NCBI RefSeq assembly: GCF_009727055.1 | Contig: NC_052350.1 | Span: 15,991,785 to 16,055,784, forward strand | DNA length: 64,000 nucleotides | Direction of reading: 5' to 3' | DNA from: Benincasa hispida | Lineage: Eukaryota; Streptophyta; Magnoliopsida; Cucurbitales; Cucurbitaceae | Part shown: piece by piece, positions 58,455 to 64,000 of the stretch | How the letters are laid out: the number at the start of each line of letters is the position of its first letter | How positions within the stretch are numbered: position 1 is the stretch's first letter | Position numbers and translations under genes: made by a program | The notes under the pieces: generated by a model | Told to the model about the DNA's origin: nothing | The model's database searches: none | Seen by the model: only the letters and a program-made list of their open reading frames with translations

Positions 58455-59612
58455 GATATGATGGCTTGTTCGAGATCACTAAGTATGAAACACCTGAGAG
58501 AAATTGTAACACATGAAAAGGTGTGTTTAATTTCAAATCGACATGCTGGTATAATTGCAGCAGTGAACAACCCAACAAATGGTTGGACGGGACCAAAATG
58601 TCACCATCATTTCTGCTTACGATATATCGTTAGAAACTTCAATAAAAAGTATAAATTTAATTCATTGAAAAATTATGTTTATCGTGCTGGGTGTCAGTTT
58701 CAAATTCAAAAGTTCAACAAAGCAATTGAAGATATCAAAGGAATAAATCGGAGCTGTCTAAGTTTTTTTGACAACATTAGTTTAGAGCAATGGACGTAAG
58801 CACATGATGGAGGATTCAGATATGGGTGGATGACGACAAATCTATCAGAGTGCATAAATGAAGTCCTCAAAGGAGCTCGAATGTTGCCTATAAATGCTCT
58901 TGCCTCAGATAACATTCTTCAAAATGTGTGAACTATTTCGAGAAAAGAAGAGCAGAAAATAAGGATGCATTGGAGTGTCAAGATAAATACACCTGGTAAA
59001 TATTATTTTATATATATATAATTTATTAATAGTTTATTATCAAACATATTTTATAATAGTAAGTGGAGTAAAAATCCAGGTACGCACACGAAAAAATAAA
59101 TAAAATGGGCTGCACGATCTAGTAAACATTGAAGTACAATCATACAATCGGTATGAAGGTGTGTTTCATATGAAGATCGACCGTCATAGTCTAATGCCAA
59201 AGGAGGAAACGTTTTAAATATTGAGGCTAAACAGGTCCGAGTGGTACTGTTCATGTAACAAGTGGCAAGCATTCGACATTCCATGCTCGCATTTTATGGC
59301 CGTTTGCTCACATTTTAACATGAACTACGAAGATTTTATTGAGGACTACTACAAATTGTCAACGTATGCTGAATATTACTCTCCTCAATTTCAACCTGTA
59401 CGAATGAAGATTACTGGATCACGTACCCTAAATATGCCCGTCTTACATCCTGATCCATCGTTGTTGAGAAGACCTGGTAGACCGAAAAGTTCATGTTACC
59501 ACAACGAGATGGATTGGACAGAACCAACCACTCGACAAACTCGACAACGATGTGGATTTTGTATCCAGTTAGGACATAATCGAAGGAAGTGCCCTTCGTT
59601 ATTAAGATGAGC
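58455..59612 (+). pseudogene. MULE transposase, catalytic end to C-terminus, plus copy
   Basis: Starts inside the MULE domain: ISNRHAGIIAAVNN, GWTGPKCHHHFCLRYIVRNF, YRAGCQFQIQKFNKAIEDIK, then a stop at 58797, HDGGFRYGWMTTNLSECINE and VLKGARMLPINALASDN. A gap follows, then the SWIM finger WYCSCNKWQAFDIPCSHF (about 59241-59297), FIEDYYKLSTYAEYYSPQF and an intact CCHC knuckle (CGFCIQLGHNRRKC, about 59551-59592). It ends at the TGA at 59608-59610. The first catalytic acidic residues lie in the missing upstream part, so it is not functional. Confidence 0.8.
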
Positions 59613-60739
59613 TCCAGATAGTTTAGGGATTAATAATAAACAATTTTTTTATTATATATTCATTTTATTGTATATTCAATTTTTTTATTATAATTTATTG
59701 TATATTCAATTTTTTTATAATAATCTATTGTATATTCATTTTTTTGTAATCAATAAAGTTTACATTATAATAATCTAATATATTCAATTTATTGTCTAAT
59801 GATTATTCAATTATAGTAAATAATCTACTATATTCCAATTATAATATAATGATTATTCAATTATAAGTATGATTATTAGTTCTATTTCTCTTTTTTTATA
59901 TATATTTCTATGGAAAGTTCAAATAAAGACTCTCTCAGTATCGCTCTCTCCTAAGATCTATCTCTCTCAATATCTCACTCTTCTGTTATTGTTGTTATTT
60001 TTTCACTAATGATAACTAACTTTTTTTTCTCATTGGTCATGTATATATGGAAAGTAATGATTACAATCTCGCTCTATCTATGGAAAGTAAATAAATTTAT
60101 TGTATATTCAATTTTTTTATTATAAAGTTGTACATTTTTCTTTTAATTAACCTGTGGAACACATTGATTTTTGTTATTATTTTTATATAAATGAGATATT
60201 AATTTAATTTTTTTATTTTTATGAGATATTATTTTTTAAATTTATTTTTTTTATATTTATGAATAGTAATTATTTTGATATAGAAGCTTTTAAATGTCAC
60301 TGACATAAATAGTAACATCAAGATAGTCAACTCTAAAAAGTTAGGTAAAAAAAACTTCAATATTCAAATTTACATATTTTAGATAATAATTTTGGGACAT
60401 AATAAATCAAATCAACACTCAAAACTTTAACATCAAGTCTATAAATAAGACTGTATATATTGATATAAAAGACATAAATTTTAATCACAGTAGTGAGGTA
60501 AGATTTTGATGGAGTTTTTTTTTTTAAAAAAAAATTATAAATAATAATAAAATCTTTATGATGTCATGCAACAATAAAAAAGCATAAGAATATGATGAAC
60601 CAAGATGAAATGGCCCCATCTACGAGCAATAGCAGTTAAATTCTAAAAGATTTATCCAAATGAGTGTATTTCTAAACGGTTAGAAAGAATAACATATCAA
60701 GCTGGAAACTCCCACAGTTAAAAAAAAAAAATTGGAAAA

Positions 60740-60830
60740 TCTTGCTCTCTCTCAAATTCTCGCTCTCCGCTCTCTCCAATCTCGCTCTCTCTCTTACTCT
60801 TCCCTCTTTTCGTTCTCTCCCAATACAAAA
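60740..60830 (-). repeat. CTCGC-rich subterminal array, right side of element 2
   Basis: CTCGCTCTC-type motifs repeated at least five times in 90 bp, inverted relative to 57300-57735. Confidence 0.75.
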
Positions 60831-60902
60831 TTATTTTTAACACATCAAGGAGAAATGTCGTGCGTTCAAAATTCGATCTATTTAAAAAAAAAAAAACAAC
60901 AA

Positions 60903-61105
60903 TAATTAAACAGATTCAATAATAAAGTTAAGGGCAAGGTCGAGGTTTTCAAAGTTTCGACGTACAAAAATAAAGGGAAAAGGTCGAGCTTTCAAAATTC
61001 AACCTATTTAAAAAAAAAACACACAACACAATATTTTTACAAATAATTTGAAAACAACAATATTTTCCTAAATAGTTTCTAAAAGGACAATATCTTTTTA
61101 ATAGG
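60903..61105. repeat. Element tail shared with element 1, plus diverged inverted end
   Basis: 60903-60975 matches 40322-40395. 61040-61100 is a degenerate inverted version of the 56806 end (TTGAAAACAACAATATTTTC, TTTTTAATAG). Confidence 0.55.
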
Positions 61106-62330
61106 GATTGAATAATAAATAATTTTTTTATTATATATTCGTTTTATTGTATATTCAATTTTTTTTTATAATAATCTACTATATATTCAATTTTTTTTTT
61201 GGTAATCAATAAAGTTTTACATTATAATAATCTAATATAATTCAATTTATAGTATAATAATCTCATATATTCAATTTATTGTCTAAATGATTATTCAATT
61301 ATAGTATAAATAATCTAATATATTCAATTTGTTGTCTAATGAATTATTCAATATAGTATAATAATCTAATATATTCAATTTATAGTATGATTATTAGCTC
61401 TTTTTTCTCTTTTTTTTTATATATATTTCTATGAAAGTTCAAATAAAGTGAAGAACTCTCGCTCTCTCTTAAGAATCTCGGTCCTCTCTTAAGATCCGCT
61501 CTCGCTCTCTCTCAATATCTCGCTCTCTCTTTATTGTTGTTATTTTTCCATTAATGATTACTAGCTTTCATTTCTTCTGGAACAATCACTAGCCATTCAA
61601 TGTGTATTCCTGAATAATCTCATTTTTCAATTATTCAACCTTTCATTTTACCAAGTTCAATGTTTAGTCAGATTAGTCAATATAAACTAATCTCGCTCTC
61701 TCCAACATTCTCGGCTTGAATCTCGCCTCTCTCTTAAAATTCTTGTTCAACATCTCGCTCCTCTCTACTATCTCGCTTTGAATCTCACTCTCTCCTAATC
61801 TGCTTCAACCCACTTATCTCCTTAATCGCTTTGAAGTTTCGACATTGTGTAACCTTCGACAACCTAATATACAAAAATTTTGATTCGCCTGAGAGTTCGC
61901 TCCCAGAAATATAGCCATCCCCACCTCCTCAAGTCAATCCCACAAGCCTCCCGTCTAATTCGAAATGATAACAAAAGCATAGGTTGTTAGAGCAGCTCGA
62001 GTACACAGAACATATAGTATACCATCTCATTACTTTATTCCTCTATGAGGGAAAAAGAAAAGTAATAAACCTGAATCTTGAGGGTGGTATGTGTCGAAAA
62101 CTTCAACTTTCGACAAACCTAAGCGAGGTTCGCGAGATTTCCCTTGTCAGGGTTGAAGTTTCGGCCTATGTATTATTTCCAAGTTTTTCTTTGTTCGTGA
62201 GTTCTCAACGTTCAACCTTAGCCTGCGAACTCCCAAAATAACAATATTTCTCTAATAAAGTTTCAAACAACAATATTTCTCTAATAAGTTTTGAAAACAA
62301 CAATATTAATATTAAGAGGTCCCTTTTAAT
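61105..62330 (-). repeat. Right arm of the long inverted repeat of element 2
   Basis: Inverted homologue of 56806-58080. It contains CTCGC arrays at 61455-61535 and 61690-61800 and ends AACAATATTAATATTAAGAG. It has about 70 bp not present in the left arm around 61885-61985. Confidence 0.8.
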
Positions 62331-63031
62331 TCGGTAACAATTTCACGAATTTTTTTTAAAATAATGTTTTTTTAAATAAATAATGACAAAATAGGGTTGG
62401 GGGAAAATATTTCAAAAATAAATGTTTTGGAAAAGTATTGGTAGATTTAGGGTAGTGAAATCATGTACCCAGTACAGCGATTTCCATGGTACCACGAGTC
62501 CATTTAATCCAGTCAGCTGACCATGTCAGCTGACTGGTTGACCGGTCAAACGAACTCATTGTACCCAGTACACGAGTTCGCTTATAATTTTTTTTTTGTT
62601 TAAAGTATAAAAATTACTTTGGAATGGGAAGCCCTTAGATTCTTATGATTTATGTTTGTATTATTTAGAAAGAATGAAGTTTTAGAAGGTTTGCATAATT
62701 TACAAGCTTGAAATTTGTAAATATTTGAATGTACAAATCTTTGAGATGATTTTTGAATACTTTTGTACTTCTATTATTTCAAATTACTAGTTTAAGTAAA
62801 ACACAAAATTATATTTGGCTTACAAAACTAAAATTCATGAATGAAAAATTTATAATCCAAATGTTCTAATTTATGTGTTGGACAAACAATGCTAAAATTA
62901 GTATAACTCAACGGACATAAAATTTGTACTTTTGACTCTGTTGATATTAAATAATATTTACAATTAGTTCTTTTGAGATTTGCAATTCGAAAATGATACA
63001 ATGTGGGATTTAAAAACGACCCCCCTGGCCT
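62331..63031. other. No gene; possible 3' part of the next PMD element
   Basis: AT-rich DNA with a near-repeat GTACCCAGTACA (62466-62477 and 62560-62571) and a perfect 12-bp hairpin at 62509-62537. It lies downstream of the minus-strand PMD gene and may be its non-coding end. Confidence 0.4.
62509..62537. repeat. Perfect 12-bp inverted repeat with 5-nt loop
   Basis: CCAGTCAGCTGA (62509-62520), spacer CCATG, then TCAGCTGACTGG (62526-62537). Confidence 0.9.
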
Positions 63032-64000
63032 TTACTCCTCAGGAGGGTTGTCTTCGTGTCCCTCTAAATTAGGTTCACCCCGTTGTCGCGCTCGTCTACA
63101 ACAAATACGTCTTTGATCGGTGTCAGCAATATTGAGTTGTCTTGTTTGTTGAATAATACTTTCTATGTTCATCAATGTTTGCTGACACATTGAACTCAAT
63201 TCTGGAAGGTTGTTCTGCACTAAATATTGTTGAACTTCACTGATAAAATTATTCTGTAGAATAAAAAAAAATATTAAACAATATTCATATTATATATATG
63301 GAAAATGTCTAATTTGAAATATCTTACCATGCAGTAATAGTAAGCACCGTCTGGTGAGATAAATTGCCTCATGATCGAATTATACTAGGGAAAGTAGTCG
63401 CCTGATACGGCTGGCCCATCTATTAATTCTCCCTGTGCACAATGATCACGTCGTCCATGCCAGTAGGATAAATACTCCACATGGATTCGACGCCATCTTG
63501 GTCGTGCTTACCCCTTAAATCGATCTAGTGTAGTTCTGGGAGTGTATAGGACAACGAAGGTATTGTTTATCGTATCCCGAACTGTCTCAGCACATGATCT
63601 GGATGATGCCACTCTACTATATGGAAGCATATAAGAGGGCTAACAGTTAACTAGATGTCTTCACCATCACGACAATAATCAGGTAATGATGACCAAATCT
63701 GTGAGTATGGCGTCCAAATAACCTGACAAAAAAAAAGTATACATATAAAATTTTTTAAATATTCATTTATATACATATTTACTACTTGATTGGGCGTCAG
63801 CATGTCAAATGTTTTCCTGTACACAAGCAACATATTTGCTGACTGTTCAGAGGTAGCTAATACACCACTCCATCTAAAATTATAAAAAATATAATTAATT
63901 TATATTCTTACATAAAATGGTAACGAAATAAATATATAAATAAAATAATACCTAGCACTAAGTAGCCGATGATCTGGGGCTTGTAGTTGGACTTGTGGTG
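63032..64000 (-). pseudogene. Second plant mobile domain (PMD) gene, 3' part, runs off the window
   Basis: Putative exons on the minus strand: 64000-63952 (partial, APDHRLLSAR), 63873-63786 (RWSGVLATSEQSANMLLVYR then KTFDMLTPNQ), 63722-63328 and 63253-63032 (ending NPPEE and TGA). Intron edges look canonical (GCTAG|GTATT, TTTAG|A, CAA|GTAGTA, GTCAG|GTT, CATG|GTAAGA, TACAG|AAT). The third exon has the PMD blocks VIWTPYSQIWSSLPDYCRDG and LICFHIVEWHHPDHVLRQFG, but also an in-frame TAG where Trp is expected (about 63659-63661). A frameshift and further stops follow, so it is broken. It resembles the PMD pseudogene at 38149-39804 but is less decayed. The 5' half lies outside the window. Confidence 0.7.

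Larger units (their letters stand above)
56806..62330. mobile_element. Composite palindromic MULE (element 2)
   Basis: The left arm 56806-58080 and the right arm 61105-62330 are inverted copies over more than 1.2 kb: the same TTAATATTAATATTGTTG end, GTCGAACGTTGAGAACTCG units, AGTAATGAGATGGTATACTA, GCGAGAT arrays and AT-rich blocks. The centre carries two MULE transposase pieces pointing outward (58083-58452 minus; 58455-59612 plus). Between 59620 and 61105 there is another tail copy (59620-60075), CTCGC repeats (60740-60830), the 60903-60975 tail shared with element 1 and a diverged inverted end at 61040-61105. At least two elements, or one plus an inverted duplication, are merged here. No target duplication was found at the outer ends. 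Confidence 0.65.

Overview
This is a plant nuclear window. It has large spliced genes with GT-AG (and one GC-AG) introns, nested LTR retrotransposons, Mutator-like (MULE) debris, a ZMYM1-like hAT relic, LINE tails and AT-rich intergenic DNA. The F-box/phloem-lectin (PP2-B) cluster and the look of the repeat families suggest a cucurbit. That assignment is an inference, not something a single base proves. One 25-N gap (35622-35646) and one single N (34591) mark assembly uncertainty.

Layout. 1-6882: a decayed Ty1-copia element (+), gag then integrase then 3' LTR, split by a 2.46-kb Ty3-gypsy-type solo LTR with perfect 5-bp target duplications. 7382-8565: a frameshifted TTF-zinc-finger/hAT transposase pseudogene. 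8890-9540: a degenerate GACGACCAACTC-type tandem repeat. 10222-16062: PP2-B copy A, lacking exon 1, with a minus-strand copia element (10242-15404) inside exon 2. That element itself contains a gypsy-type solo LTR (12078-14019). 16063-18510: no gene seen. 18511-27063: three more LTR entities, namely a truncated copia LTR, a complete TNT1-94-like copia element (19780-24729) and a minus-strand solo LTR (25208-27063).

27064-45643: the F-box/PP2-B cluster. Copy B (29650-31399) and copy D (40719-43788) are intact three-exon genes of 303 codons each. Copy C (32366-34016) has lost its second splice donor. Between C and D lies a MULE-like element (about 35505-40395). It carries GCGAGAT-rich subterminal arrays, a fragment of MULE transposase, a broken plant-mobile-domain (PMD) gene and a short degenerate piece of plastid ndhH.

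45644-56445 (-): an intact 14-exon gene for the mitochondrial bifunctional biotin enzyme BIO3-BIO1 (dethiobiotin synthetase fused to 7,8-diaminopelargonate aminotransferase), 853 residues, with one GC-AG intron and two LINE tails in intron 4. 56806-62330: a composite, largely palindromic MULE with arms of about 1.25 kb. 63032-64000: the 3' part of another PMD gene (-), running off the window.

The only genes that look functional are PP2-B copies B and D and BIO3-BIO1. PP2-B proteins are predicted SCF adaptors with a lectin-like substrate domain, and BIO3-BIO1 does two consecutive steps of biotin synthesis. Nothing in the sequence links the two functions. Most of the remaining DNA is mobile elements at different stages of decay, often nested two or three deep.
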